Origin: Hippopus hippopus
Taxonomy: Eukaryota > Mollusca > Bivalvia > Cardiida > Cardiidae
DNA: 64,000 nt
NCBI GenBank assembly: GCA_946811185.2
Contig: OX328109.1
Span: 42,268,129-42,332,128, forward strand
Reading direction: 5' to 3'
Part shown: positions 37,501 through 44,000 of the stretch, piece after piece
Numbering within the stretch: position 1 is the stretch's first letter
How the letters are laid out: every line of letters starts with the position of its first letter
Translations under genes and position numbers: made by a program
Notes under the pieces: model-generated
The model's database searches: none
What the model saw: the letters and a program-made list of their open reading frames with translations, nothing else
Told to the model about the DNA's origin: nothing

Positions 37501-38594
37501 GCTTGTTGCGATCTGCGGGAAGCCAGATTGACGCATAAAACCTACAACAAGTTCTTGTGAGAATAATCCGGGCCCCAACGTTAATTTGGGAGCCAATAGG
37601 TCATACCCCTAGGGCCAAAATACTGTGTATACCAAATAAGATGTTACACTTCGTGTCATAACTATGACGAAAGGGGTTTTGAGCCATGCTGACATAGATC
37701 TGTACTTTTTGAAGATGCATTAAGCCCTCTTTTCACAGAGCATAGCTCAAATGTATTCTGTAGGGAAGCGGGTGTATAGTAAAGTTAGGCCACACCGAGG
37801 GCCTCCCTATATAATATTAGGAATTACTGAAAGGAAATAAATGACATTAGATTGTCATTGCTTTTCTGAGTTCTTACCGTTACAGGAGACCAGGTTACGT
37901 ATTCGCCAACCGTTCTTAAGAAAATTCCAAGTCTTATTCTCAAGAATTTTCTAAATTTGAAGGTAATACAACTTCTGATTCATGTTCTGATTTGTGTTAC
38001 TTTCAAAATCTATAGTTAGAAGAAGAATGTTCCTTAGAATGGTGCGTGAATACGAACCCTGGACAAGTGATATCCTCTCATTACATGTACTTGCTCTGTG
38101 TTGACAGTTGTTTCAAAAGTTGGTCCTACCTATCAAGGAATTTGAACCCAGAATCTTTGGTATGAAAGGTTTGCACTCTAGCCTTACAGTCCTGGCATAA
38201 AACGATACAACTGTAGAAAATCACTATGGCGTATTTTGTAGGGTTTTAGTTTTTGTTTTGTTAGAGAAAGCTTCGTGTCAGTGAGCGTTTTAACAATTTC
38301 CTGTTTTAGATTAGTGAATTGTTCCGATTTTATAATCGATTCTTTTTTTTTTTTTCTTTTCCAGCGCTCTTTGGTGTGTTATTCGTCGACAAACAGGAAG
38401 CTGCGTTCGCTGCGTATAGGATGTTTTACGCAACCGGATGTGCTGTTTCATTCGGATACTCTTTCTTTTTATGTGTACAGACCAAGGTGTATATATTAGC
38501 CGCCATGTTGGCCATTTCACTTCTAATGTATAGCGTGATAGAAATGAAGGTCCAATTTCAAAGTCAAAATATAAAAGACATCGTCGCCTTTTGA
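20666..38594 (+). CDS. UNC-93/UNC93A-like membrane protein, C-terminal part (join of three exons)
   Basis: Three exons, 20666-20756, 36640-36816 and 38365-38594, join without a stop to 165 codons ending in TGA. Seen directly: GT-AG borders at each junction, matching phases (phase 1 at both internal junctions), and the motifs CTMGVYSLG, DAIWQTQ, LFGVLF and EAAFAAYR with about five hydrophobic segments. These fit the last third of UNC93A-type proteins (major-facilitator-like, about 450 residues). Known for the family: nematode UNC-93 is a regulatory subunit of a two-pore potassium channel; vertebrate UNC93A is an orphan plasma-membrane transporter-like protein; UNC93B1 escorts Toll-like receptors. 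The motifs favour the UNC93A branch; function here is inferred. About 290 N-terminal residues must be encoded upstream; I could not place those exons in 1-20665. Intron lengths are 15.9 kb and 1.5 kb. Confidence 0.9.
20899..21005 (+). repeat. (CTT)n/(CTC)n/poly-T microsatellite
   Basis: Pyrimidine-only tract soon after the exon donor. It produces serine- and phenylalanine-rich frames on the plus strand and a lysine/arginine/glutamate-rich one on the minus strand, none of them genes. Confidence 0.95.
21158..21330 (+). repeat. Family C MITE, truncated on the right
   Basis: Good left end and reduced palindrome (GTCAGCCTGCCCAGACTGAC), lost after about 21330 where a SINE begins. Confidence 0.75.
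21340..21560 (+). mobile_element. tRNA-derived SINE
   Basis: Has a polymerase III B-box-like GGGTTCGAGCC and the 3' body of the molluscan SINE seen at 31555 (GTGAGCTGTCACCTTGATAC, CTGAAATACGAGTAACGTTG, AAAGCGGCATAAAAAAACC). It lacks a clear tRNA head and runs into a GGTC/AATC microsatellite. Confidence 0.7.
21557..21653 (+). repeat. (GGTC)n and (AATC)n microsatellite
   Basis: Tetranucleotide tail of the preceding SINE: GGTC units broken by GATC, then AATC. Confidence 0.95.
22015..22080. repeat. Family A hairpin with short flanks
   Basis: Intact hairpin with one arm change (CAGTCTGCAC). The left flank GCTCTCCTAAGGCTGCTAAA is a worn A end; the right end is not recognisable. Confidence 0.75.
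22225..22345 (+). repeat. Family E MITE with one hairpin arm lost
   Basis: AAGAAGAAAATGTTGGTAACC is followed at once by AATCGTCTGGAAATACTTTC, so the second arm of the hairpin is missing. Confidence 0.65.
22387..22648 (-). repeat. Family C MITE
   Basis: Both ends and a perfect palindrome at 22563-22595 (GGTCAGCCTGCGCGGACTGC and complement). Confidence 0.9.
22662..22888 (+). repeat. Family C MITE with deleted palindrome
   Basis: Opposite orientation to its neighbour. The hairpin is cut to one arm (GGTCAGCCTGCC then TTGGTAAAATTTCTGCC). Confidence 0.8.
22889..24060. other. Unassigned stretch of the long intron
   Basis: A possible E fragment lies at 23165-23270 (CCCCTTTTACCGCAATGTTT), and GTT/GTC-rich simple sequence at 23722-23785. 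Frames of 78 and 102 codons overlap on opposite strands with no domain. Confidence 0.35.
24065..24215 (+). mobile_element. SINE fragment
   Basis: Has the SINE body GTGAGCTGCTGCCGTGATGT and AATACTTTTGAAAGCAGTGT, with a worn B-box AGTTCAAATCC. Confidence 0.55.
24411..24478. repeat. Family A/A2 hairpin
   Basis: GCGGACGGTGTAGATCAAG pairs with CTTGGAGCTATCCTGTCCGC, loop AGAAC. Confidence 0.8.
24557..24624. repeat. Family A hairpin
   Basis: Second of two A-type hairpins 146 bp apart. Both are followed by a similar tail (GCTGAAATTGTAACATCTGC and GCTTTGAAGTTGCAATATCTGC), so they look like one locally duplicated variant. Confidence 0.8.
24680..24921 (+). repeat. Family E MITE
   Basis: TTTAACCCTTTTACCGCACAA to AAGATAGAGGGTTAA. 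The hairpin base GAAAACATTGTGGG is duplicated on the left arm only. Confidence 0.88.
24944..25010. repeat. Family A hairpin, decayed
   Basis: Arms AATCAGACTGCCAAG and ATGCAGTCTGATCTTGG remain; the outer stem is worn. Confidence 0.6.
25098..25381 (+). repeat. Family C MITE
   Basis: Full length, palindrome CAGCCTGCGCAGTCCGGGCA slightly altered. The right end contains a short duplication of the ATGCATTA block. Confidence 0.85.
25430..25490. repeat. Family A hairpin, decayed
   Basis: AACAAGATCAGCCTGCGCAA and GTGCACTCTGATCTTGATCT. The left arm has the C/D-like GCCTGCGC spelling. Confidence 0.5.
25560..26165 (+). repeat. GGATATC-rich minisatellite
   Basis: Roughly 600 bp of diverged units of about 23 bp, consensus close to GATATCTTCGCTTGGTGGGACGG, many holding the GATATC palindrome. 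It opens glycine/arginine-rich frames of up to 146 codons on the plus strand and proline/serine-rich ones on the minus strand; none looks like a gene. Confidence 0.92.
26322..26541 (-). repeat. Family A MITE
   Basis: TTAACCTATTATAAATTGTA left end, perfect hairpin 26434-26500, right end GCAGCCGAATGGATTAAAT. Confidence 0.88.
26701..26929 (-). repeat. Family E MITE
   Basis: Hairpin 26811-26873 with one arm extended by a T-tract. Ends TTTTTACCAGTTGACAAAAT and TTGATAAAGAGTTACC. Confidence 0.82.
26930..27075 (+). repeat. Family E MITE, right half
   Basis: Half element (CCCACAATGTTTTTATACTC to TCTAATAAAAGGCTAA) abutting the reverse copy, giving an inverted pair. Confidence 0.7.
27161..27425. repeat. 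Family D MITE, copy 1
   Basis: Ends ATGGCCTGCAACGCGCGAAA and TTTCGCGTGTTGCAAGCCAT (inverted, right one shown 5'-3'). Two internal palindromes (27208-27266 and 27324-27383), each with CAGCCTGCGCAG facing its complement. An unusual MITE with a hairpin in each half. Confidence 0.88.
27426..27839. other. Unassigned stretch
   Basis: Nothing recognised; a run of A/T-rich intronic sequence. Confidence 0.4.
27840..28065 (+). repeat. Family A MITE
   Basis: Hairpin 27880-27949 with an enlarged loop (ACATGGAAC). A C-tract and A-tract at 27961-27991 follow, as in the copy at 2392. Right end TTATTTAGCAAGG. Confidence 0.82.
28244..28456 (+). repeat. Family A MITE, best-preserved ends
   Basis: TTAACCCTTAGGCTGCTAAG and TTTAGCAGGATAAGGGTTAA are clear terminal inverted repeats bounded by TTAA. 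The flanks TATCAA and TTGATA also mirror each other, extending the palindrome outside TTAA. Hairpin 28284-28349. Confidence 0.9.
28480..29194 (+). mobile_element. Helentron-like (pearl-type) element 2
   Basis: Order: GGAGCTATTGCGCTACA head, GGCGTC microsatellite (28510-28562), about three diverged tandem units of about 180 bp (each with TTTCACGTTG or AAAGTTCTTTCAGAGCTC then a TTTTCTAAATC-like block), a hairpin GCTGTCTGATGACAGC (29164-29179) and terminus CTCTTGTT. Same layout as 8309-9120 with different unit sequence. Confidence 0.7.
29352..29577 (-). repeat. Family E MITE
   Basis: Perfect hairpin tip GCTGGTCACCAGC; ends in GTTTGGTAAAGGGTTAA. Confidence 0.85.
29578..30263. other. Unassigned stretch with small fragments
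   Basis: An F-like scrap occurs near 29845-29920 and an E scrap at 30210-30250 (CCAGCATTTTCTGCATTTCC). No exon seen. Confidence 0.35.
30264..30692 (+). repeat. Family J repeat, copy 2
   Basis: Full-length partner of 13090-13510, including AAAATGAAAAACGGTGAGGC at 30550 and GAGCCACAAAAGAGTTTCAA. Confidence 0.7.
30795..30999 (-). repeat. Family A MITE
   Basis: TTAACTCTCTAAATAAC left end; hairpin 30894-30959 with loop altered to GATCT; right end GCTTAGCAGCTTAAGAGTTAA. Confidence 0.87.
31440..31543 (+). repeat. Family E MITE, left part (split by SINE)
   Basis: Worn hairpin (GAAATGCTGCTGACGAGCAG) and the post-hairpin segment up to the SINE insertion point. The remainder resumes after 31818. Confidence 0.75.
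31555..31818 (+). mobile_element. tRNA-derived SINE with clear target duplication
   Basis: 264 bp flanked by the 11-bp direct repeat CGTCATTTGAG (31544-31554 and 31819-31829). A tRNA-like head has an A-box-like TAGCTCAGTCGG and a B-box-like GTGCGATTCCC; the body ends GAAAACGGTGTTAAAAACCA and a short AATC/AACC tail. Boundaries are exact because the host E element continues in register on both sides. Transcription by polymerase III is inferred from the family. Confidence 0.9.
31819..31898 (+). repeat. Family E MITE, right part
   Basis: CGTCATTTGAGCCACGTATC to CTGATAGATAGAGG continues the E element from 31543 and is cut off by the family I element at 31899. Confidence 0.7.
31899..32352 (-). mobile_element. 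Family I element, copy 2
   Basis: Terminal palindrome 31899-32060 (GGTGAAAGATCGAAATTTAT facing its complement around CTCAGCCAC), then CCCCGTGGCGTACCCCCTCC and the end CCTACCGGAAAGCATGAAAT. Most complete of the three copies. Confidence 0.78.
32379..32605 (+). repeat. Family C MITE
   Basis: CATGCACTGTGAAAAGGGGG to ATGCATCACAGAGATGC; the last about 25 bp of the right end are missing. Confidence 0.82.
32606..32919. other. Unassigned stretch
   Basis: Two imperfect copies of CGCAATAAAACATTGA at 32665 and 32722 hint at a small local duplication; nothing else. Confidence 0.35.
32920..33148 (+). repeat. Family E MITE
   Basis: Hairpin 32980-33042 (GCTGGTTACCAGC tip). The ends have decayed to TTTAGCCCTTTTCC and TATAGAGTTAG. 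Confidence 0.85.
33268..33465 (-). repeat. Family E MITE
   Basis: Hairpin 33384-33445 with a GAGAGAAAATGCTGG arm; the far end runs directly into the next A element. Confidence 0.8.
33480..33669 (-). repeat. Family A MITE
   Basis: Hairpin 33564-33629; right end CGCTTAACAGCCTTAGGGTTT. Confidence 0.87.
33700..33870. repeat. Family A2 element
   Basis: Hairpin 33726-33792 (GCGGACGGCATGGATC against GATCTATACCGTCCAC); flank CTTGTTTAGTCAAGCCTGTG is shared with other A2 copies. Confidence 0.75.
33942..34009. repeat. Family A hairpin
   Basis: GTGGACACTGTAGATCAAG pairs with CTGATCTACACTGTCCAC; both outer stem changes are compensated. Confidence 0.82.
34312..34380. repeat. Family A hairpin, decayed
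   Basis: TTGCAGTCTGGTCTTTGATC remains; the left arm has diverged. Confidence 0.5.
34439..34520 (+). repeat. (TTTA)n and (TTA)n microsatellite
   Basis: ATTT units followed by an uninterrupted ATT run. Confidence 0.95.
34536..34742 (+). repeat. Family E MITE
   Basis: Hairpin 34580-34640 intact; the ends are worn (TTTCTTAGTTTTG and ACTGCAAAAGAAC). Confidence 0.8.
35096..35306 (-). repeat. Family C MITE with short left part
   Basis: AAAGGGGGTTTAATGCATCG is fused directly to the CATTTTGTTTAACCACAGAC segment, about 45 bp less than full copies. Palindrome intact. Confidence 0.82.
35618..35866 (-). repeat. Family C MITE
   Basis: Both ends are present (GACCATGCTCTGGCC and AGAGCATGGTTC) with ATT on each side as a possible duplication. 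The palindrome is largely lost (GACTCAGGCGGACTGCGCAT). Confidence 0.82.
36005..36170 (+). repeat. Tandem array of CRE-containing units
   Basis: Four units of about 40-45 bp with consensus ATTCATTCGTGACGTCACTG then AATATAAATTCA. TGACGTCA, the canonical CREB/ATF octamer, is intact at 36022, 36061 and 36141 and reads TGATGTCA at 36102. Two more single octamers with the same flank lie at 35025 and 35432. Located 470 bp before the UNC93-like exon at 36640; any enhancer role is inference. Confidence 0.75.
36226..36454 (+). repeat. Family E MITE
   Basis: Hairpin 36283-36345; right end GTCGCGTGGTAAAGGGTTG. Confidence 0.87.
36519..36590. repeat. Family A2 element, truncated in the hairpin
   Basis: GGGCTTTTGTGAAAGACATA and GATCAAGATCAGACTGCAT are the left arm of A2; the right arm is absent. 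Confidence 0.55.
36640..36816 (+). CDS. UNC93-like exon (second from end)
   Basis: Acceptor TTCTTGTATTTGCAG, donor GTAAGT. Encodes 59 codons with two hydrophobic segments (FAFVTAGATFNIGLLIVLWL and NFFVVAACLGLCDAIW) and the family hallmark DAIWQTQ just before the donor. Its last about 60 bp are the source of the decayed copies downstream. Confidence 0.92.
36893..37548 (+). pseudogene. Array of six decayed partial copies of the UNC93 exon end
   Basis: Copies at about 36893-36955, 37020-37080, 37152-37212, 37262-37325, 37370-37433 and 37483-37548 each resemble the last 60 bp of the exon (VVAACLGLCDAIWQTQTY) plus the start of the intron. Copy 1 still reads VYLGLCDAIRQIQTY; later ones gain stops and lose the donor. 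Odd copies (1, 3) share CCATGGCTACGG where copies 2, 4 and 5 share CCGTGGTTG or close variants, suggesting a two-unit step in the duplication. No acceptor precedes any copy, so they should not be spliced as exons. Confidence 0.85.
37683..37748 (-). repeat. Family C end fragments
   Basis: GAGCCATGCT joined directly to CTTTTTGAAGATGCATTAAG and CACAGAGCATAGCTC; the body is deleted, leaving mainly the two termini. Confidence 0.65.
37891..38062 (+). repeat. Family F element
   Basis: TTACGTATTCGCCAACCGTT to GCGTGAATACGAACCCTGG; the central palindrome is partly deleted. Confidence 0.7.
38105..38175 (-). mobile_element. Possible tRNA-like SINE scrap
   Basis: On the minus strand GGGTTCAAATTCC resembles a B-box, with GGCTAGAGTGCAAACC upstream. 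Too short to be sure. Confidence 0.3.
38365..38594 (+). CDS. UNC93-like last coding exon
   Basis: Acceptor preceded by a long T-tract (TTTTTTCTTTTCCAG). Encodes TLFGVLF, EAAFAAYR, two hydrophobic segments (TGCAVSFGYSFFLCV and VYILAAMLAISLLMY) and a short hydrophilic tail ending DIVAF, then TGA. Confidence 0.92.
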
Positions 38595-39240
38595 TGTTTT
38601 CATTCTAGTAATTTTTGTAATTATTTACTGTTGTTTACTATTCATAGTGTAAAATATTTAAATATATTTATTTCACGTTGCTTCCGAAACAGTTTCTACA
38701 CCTTCCATCACTTCTCGTCATAATGATTACAAGTTAAGGTGTTGTGAGAATGGGTCTTAGGATCAGGCTGCAAACAGCTGTAAATTTGTAGCATTATGTT
38801 TTTTCTTTTCAACCCTACTGATAAATGTCAATTCAAGTCATGAGAACATTTTAACCAATATTTCGCACATGATGGTCGACTTCGTGTACGAGAAAGTCAG
38901 CGGGAAGACAATTCTGGCGACCATATACGAAATTTGCCGAGAGTACTTCACGAAAAATGCCGAAATTTAACGTTCTTATAACATCTCACACATCTAAATG
39001 CTCGACTATATACGAGCACTGCTTGGATTTAGTTATTATGCACTGATTTTGATATCTATAAGTATTTAAGTCGAATTTTGAGTTAATCCATTATTTATTT
39101 ATTGTACACCGTTAGTTGTATTGCGTTAAACGATGTCTTCTTTTGTATTGATTTTGTACACGTGATTGTTTGATTGTTCTTACATATATTTATTAGACGA
39201 AGAAGTACCACAGTATTTGAATAAATCAAAATAAAATGTT
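38595..39240 (+). other. Probable 3' UTR of the UNC93-like gene
   Basis: No known repeat family in this stretch, in contrast to the surrounding introns. Two AATAAA signals occur at 39220 and 39230. The end point is inferred from the signals. Confidence 0.6.
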
Positions 39241-40224
39241 ATTACTTGATCATTATTACTTGATGTTTGATCTGATCATTTTAAGTTATTACCCCAAATG
39301 TATGGCTTTTAAAATCAACTTGTATAACATAGGCAACACGAATTCAGGTTTAGACATGAATTTTGTCCGAAAAGTACGTGGACTTTTCCCATAACTCTAC
39401 TATTTATCAACAATTTAATACCAAAATTTGGGGATGTATTATTCGATGTGTCACTGATACATACAACAAATTTCATCAAAATACAATGATCGAGTAAAAA
39501 GTTACCAAGGAATAAAAAACACCACTAGCTGCTGCCCTGTACACGACGTAGGACCACTTCAATGACGTCGCTTTGAAAAGTCATCTTAAACTTTTTCAAC
39601 GCAGTCACAATCAGTATGTATACAATTTCTGTAACGGGCAATTCACTTGTTGTACGTGGCAATGTAGAAATTGTTTATCGAAGGAAAGGAACATACAATT
39701 TGCAGTGTTTCAGCGTCATGAAATTTTGCTCAATTTCAAAATCCCAGCCCTTTGGATGCGACTTAATCTACGCGGAAGTGAGCAAGAGTTGAAACAGTTG
39801 ACGCTCTAATAGGAAAGCAGTCTATTTTTTGATGTCGGTGCACTTTATTTATTGACCTTACTGAAGTATGACGAATTAACCGTTCATCCGTCTAGTTCTC
39901 TGTGCACTGGCAGCATGCTTCGGCGTTTCATAAGAGCACAAATATGTGTCATCCGCCAGACTTGCTCTTGTCTTCATCGGAAGTGAGGATTTCAGTGTAT
40001 CGTGATAAAACTTAATGACTAAGTTTATGTCAACATTGCATTTATTTTTCAAAGATAAAAAAAAAGATTGTGCTTTTAAACCTTTGTTACTTATTACCCA
40101 TTCATTGTATTTTGATCAAATCTGTAGCATGTGTCAATTACACATCCAATAACACGTCACCAAAGTTTTGCATTGAACTGTTGAGAAAAAGTCGAGTTAT
40201 GGGAAAAGCCTACATACTTTTTGG
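39241..40224. other. Intergenic stretch between convergent genes
   Basis: The 78-codon frame at 39573-39809 has scattered cysteines but no recognisable domain. No repeat boundaries seen. Confidence 0.35.
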
Positions 40225-40492
40225 GCAACCCTCGTATTGTCATAGCTCTTACGTCGTTGTTTGCGTCGTCTTGCGAAAACTTTGACATTCTATAATGTCT
40301 CTGTCATTACGGAAATTACTTACTTCATACTCGGACTAGCTGTTAACTATCAAAAGGAGAACCCTTGCAACAGGGACAGGTAACCATCAAAATACTTTTG
40401 ACACGGTTATGCCCCTTTTTCGACTTTTCGAATTTTCACTAAAAGCAGCTGCAGCCGGGCGTTGGCACCAGCATGCGGTGCTCTTGTTTAAA
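40225..40492 (+). mobile_element. Helentron-like (pearl-type) element 3, short
   Basis: A remnant of the microsatellite (TACGTCGTTGTTTGCGTCG), about one tandem unit related to those at 8309-9120 (CCCCTTTTTCGACTT, TAACTATCAAAAGGAGAAC), a hairpin GCACCAGCATGCGGTGC and terminus TCTTGTTTA. Confidence 0.65.
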
Positions 40493-40515
40493 GATGCCAT
40501 TACATCAGAAAAAGC

Positions 40516-40715
40516 TGGGCCTGTATTCACCAAGTATTCTTAAGAACGTTCTTAGTGTTAATCTCCAGAATTTTCTAAATTTGAAAGTACCACAACTTCT
40601 GATTGGCTAAACCAATTGGTTTAGCCAATCAGAATTTGTGCTACTTTCAATCTTTGAAAATATTGGAGAAAAAAGGCTAAGAATATTCTTTAGAATGGTT
40701 GGTGGATACGGTACC
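40516..40715 (+). repeat. Family F element
   Basis: Complete, with a 29-bp palindrome at its centre (GATTGGCTAAACCAATTGG and on) and outer ends GGGCCTGTATTCACCAAG and GGTTGGTGGATACGGTACC. Confidence 0.82.
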
Positions 40716-40789
40716 TTGTCAACATTTCCTGTGCAGTATTAAAGAGAACTGAATGCAGCCGCCAGAATGAAGTATCCTACAGCTAACGC

Positions 40790-40812
40790 AGAGACTTTGG
40801 AACACCCTGTAT
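40790..40812 (-). mobile_element. Mariner-like terminal repeat remnant
   Basis: On the minus strand this reads ACAGGGTGTTCCAAAGTCTC, the typical start of a Tc1/mariner-type end, after TATATA. No partner end or transposase found nearby. Confidence 0.45.
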
Positions 40813-40821
40813 ATAATCAAA

Positions 40822-40827
40822 TTTATT
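40822..40827 (-). promoter_or_regulatory. Polyadenylation signal of the Kazal gene
   Basis: AATAAA on the minus strand, 103 bp past the TAG stop at 40930-40932. Confidence 0.6.
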
Positions 40828-40929
40828 CATCAAAACTCTAGTTTTACATTACATTTCATATGTGCTGACACTTTTTTCCCCCCGTAACACGGCCTGCCAT
40901 ATCCACAACTGCTCATTTATAATACTGAA

Positions 40930-41005
40930 CTAAGGTTTGTTGCAATGTCCAATGTGTCTGAGAAACAGTTTGTTGTTGAGACATCTTGCTTGTTCAAAAC
41001 GGCAA
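40930..41005 (-). CDS. Kazal gene exon 4
   Basis: Acceptor TTTTCATTTGTAG; encodes the end of domain 2 (CRFEQARC to GHCNKP) and TAG. Lies 3.2 kb from exon 3. Confidence 0.9.
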
Positions 41006-44000
41006 CTACAAATGAAAATAAAAACATCCATATAACAACACATCAGTTACTCAAACACAGTCTGTGTTACCCTAAAATGAGTGGATAAATACATACATGT
41101 ATGAATAAATGCATAAATAAATACGAGCGATGCTAATGCAAAATGGGGTTCAATACAACTCGGTGATGCATTATACCAAGTAAGTCGTCCTTTAATTATG
41201 GATCCATAAAATGCATTTTGTCTACAAACGGTTTTTCCATTCAGAAAATTGACCAATAGCAAAATGTTCCGACCCAGGTCAGCCTGGGAGGATTGCAAAG
41301 GCTGACCTGAGTCGATACTTTTAGCGGATGTATTGAACCTCCTTTCCACACAACATGGCTCATGCATAACTAGTACATATGTGTATAATTCAATATTAGT
41401 TTTTTTCATGAACATTGGCGAGTTCTGATTGGCTGAAAAAAAAAAATTTCATAGCTCCATGAAAAAAAAATCAGCAGTGCCGGAACTACTTTTGCAGTCA
41501 AATTAATGTAAACAAACGATACAAGATTTCATAATGTTTTTCGTTCTGATTTTATATCGAGTCCGAAGTTCAAATTGCTAGCTGAATTTATTTTTTCTGA
41601 ATACTGAAAAAAAAAATCCAACAGTAAATTCAGAGAGCTGAAAACTCATTGTTATTCTGCTGAGTTTAAACGATCTTATTTTCAACTTAATTCTAGCGTA
41701 TTGAACTTCTATTATTGCATATAATGTGCCTTTTCGAGCCGTTATAAGCATGTATTAACGGGTAAAAACCGGGCGTTAACGGGAGAAAACGTGTATTAAT
41801 CAGTAAATTCACGCGCCGTTAACGCCCGGCTTTGTACTATCAATATCTTCGATTCGGGCCTACCTTGTAAACAACGTTTGTTCTTGTCGGATTTTCCCTA
41901 GACTCCGACCATCAAACTGTAGGAACTTGAACCATATTAGATCCTTTTCATGGCTTGTCTTTGATGATATTAGTACACCACAAACAAAATTTCGCACAGG
42001 ATCTCAGTTTAATCGAGATCTGAACAAAAAATCACTCGTGAAATGTACTCTAAACCAGCTACATCCCACCCACTTTTTAACGTGATCGGTATTTCCCTCG
42101 CTTGATGTAGATCGATCCCTCTGACGTCTTTCAGTTACAGAACTTCATATCCACTCATTCATCCTAGTTGTAATCGTCCAAACGTGTGCAAGTTTATCCC
42201 ACATAAGTCCATTTTGTATTAAAAATCATTAGAAGTGAATTTACAGCGAGAGAACCAAAACTGGCATACAGGACTAACGGCCCTTCAGCGCTCGTAACCA
42301 AAACTTTTTCACCGACTTCCGGTTTTGACCCATTTAGGTACAGTACATTTGAAGTTCGCTTATTTGCATTTCTATGGAAATATTTTTGCTATCTTTGCAA
42401 ATTATTGCTAAAATACCTTTACTTTATGCAATAATAGCACTAATTCACGTTTTTTTTCTGTCGTTAACATTCGCAGAGGCCCTCAAAATACTTTAACACC
42501 CTCGTGCTTCGCACTCGGGCGTTAAAGCATTTTTCAGGCCTCTGCGAATGTTAACGACCTCAAAAACGTGAAGTAACCCTATAATAATAAATCTACTCAA
42601 TCTGCAAATGTTCAATACTATGATGACGTCATGAATTACGTCATTTTACGTCATGAAGGAGCAGTTTTACCGCGCTATGAAATATCAATGAAAAGGACAG
42701 TAGATCTAAATAAATGCGCAATGATGGATTTAAAAAAAAAAAGAACAGTTAGAATTATTTAAGTGCACACAAAGTTTGTTGTCTGTGATATTGAATTATA
42801 AGGAATGAAGAAATTTTTTTTTGTTTTCATGGAGGTATGAAAAAAAAACCTAATCACACTTCACAGTGTGATTAGGTTTTTTTTTCATACCTCCATGAAA
42901 ACAAAAAAAAAAAAATCTCTTCATTCCTTAAATGAATAGATACATCTTTCAAGAAGCGTGGAACACAAGAAGATGAATGGTCAAGAACGAAACTACCTAT
43001 AATACAAAAAAAAAGATTGAAACCTTGTGTAGCTGAGAGCTCGAAAATATATTCAACCATGCTCTGTTAAAACGAGTGTAATGCAACTACAAACAGTATC
43101 GAGCAGGTCAGCCAGCGCGGAACTGTCGAAACTTTTGTGCTAGAGGTAAGCTTTCTGCATGTGAAATGACCATTCTACTTCAGGATTAGGTGGGTTGTTT
43201 GAAATAATGGATTTTTTTTTTATCCATAATTACGTGCTGACTTGCCTGGTATAATTCATCGCGAACATGGATTAAATCCCCTTATATTAGTGAATGACTT
43301 GTAAGAACTTTTTTACCCGTTGAATTATGCTACAGGTATCGGTACATGGGCTATGACTTCTCTAAATGCAATCAACTAAACCTTTGTAAAACTCCTTACT
43401 CTTTAGCCGATAAGAAAATCTCAGACTTACTGAAAGCACTTGCAAGCGAAAACTTACATGTGAATTTGAATTTGCGTTTATTTATCGTCGCCACCGGTTG
43501 CCCATATGGACGACGCCCCCTGAAGGCTATTTGTATTGTTACGGGGGATAGTGCAGATACAGGACGAAACCCATCCTAAGTTACGCCTGGTTCTTTTACG
43601 TGCTCGGTGTATAGCACCGTCACAAGGGACCTCGGTTTAACTTCTCATCTGAAAGACTATTAGTAATTTTAGATGGCCAGCCGTGGGGATCGAACCCACA
43701 CCCTCAAGTGACTCGAAACATTACGTTCACGAGTCCTCCGCTCTACCTATTGAGCTATGCGGGCTGGTCAACTTACATGTGGCTGGAATGAAGGGTTTTT
43801 AGCTGAAATGGGAAGAAAACTTTTTAAGGAAAAGTAAAACATGCTGGTAACAAACGTTTTCTCCTTTTTCCAAGAATATTTTCGAAAGCTTCCTCGCTCA
43901 CAGTCGTTTAAACTCGTGCTCAAGAAATAAACATTTCTATCAATATTAGCAATTTTCATCATAAGCCATGCTCTTTCAAAGGGAGATAATGCATCTCTCC

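Noticed and set aside
39573..39809. 78-codon frame between the two genes as a coding gene
   Set aside because: No recognisable domain, no repeat of cysteine spacing, and no splice or UTR context.
43678..43768. Functional tRNA gene on the minus strand
   Set aside because: A- and B-box regions are good, but the acceptor and anticodon stems mispair and SINE body sequence follows; a SINE head.
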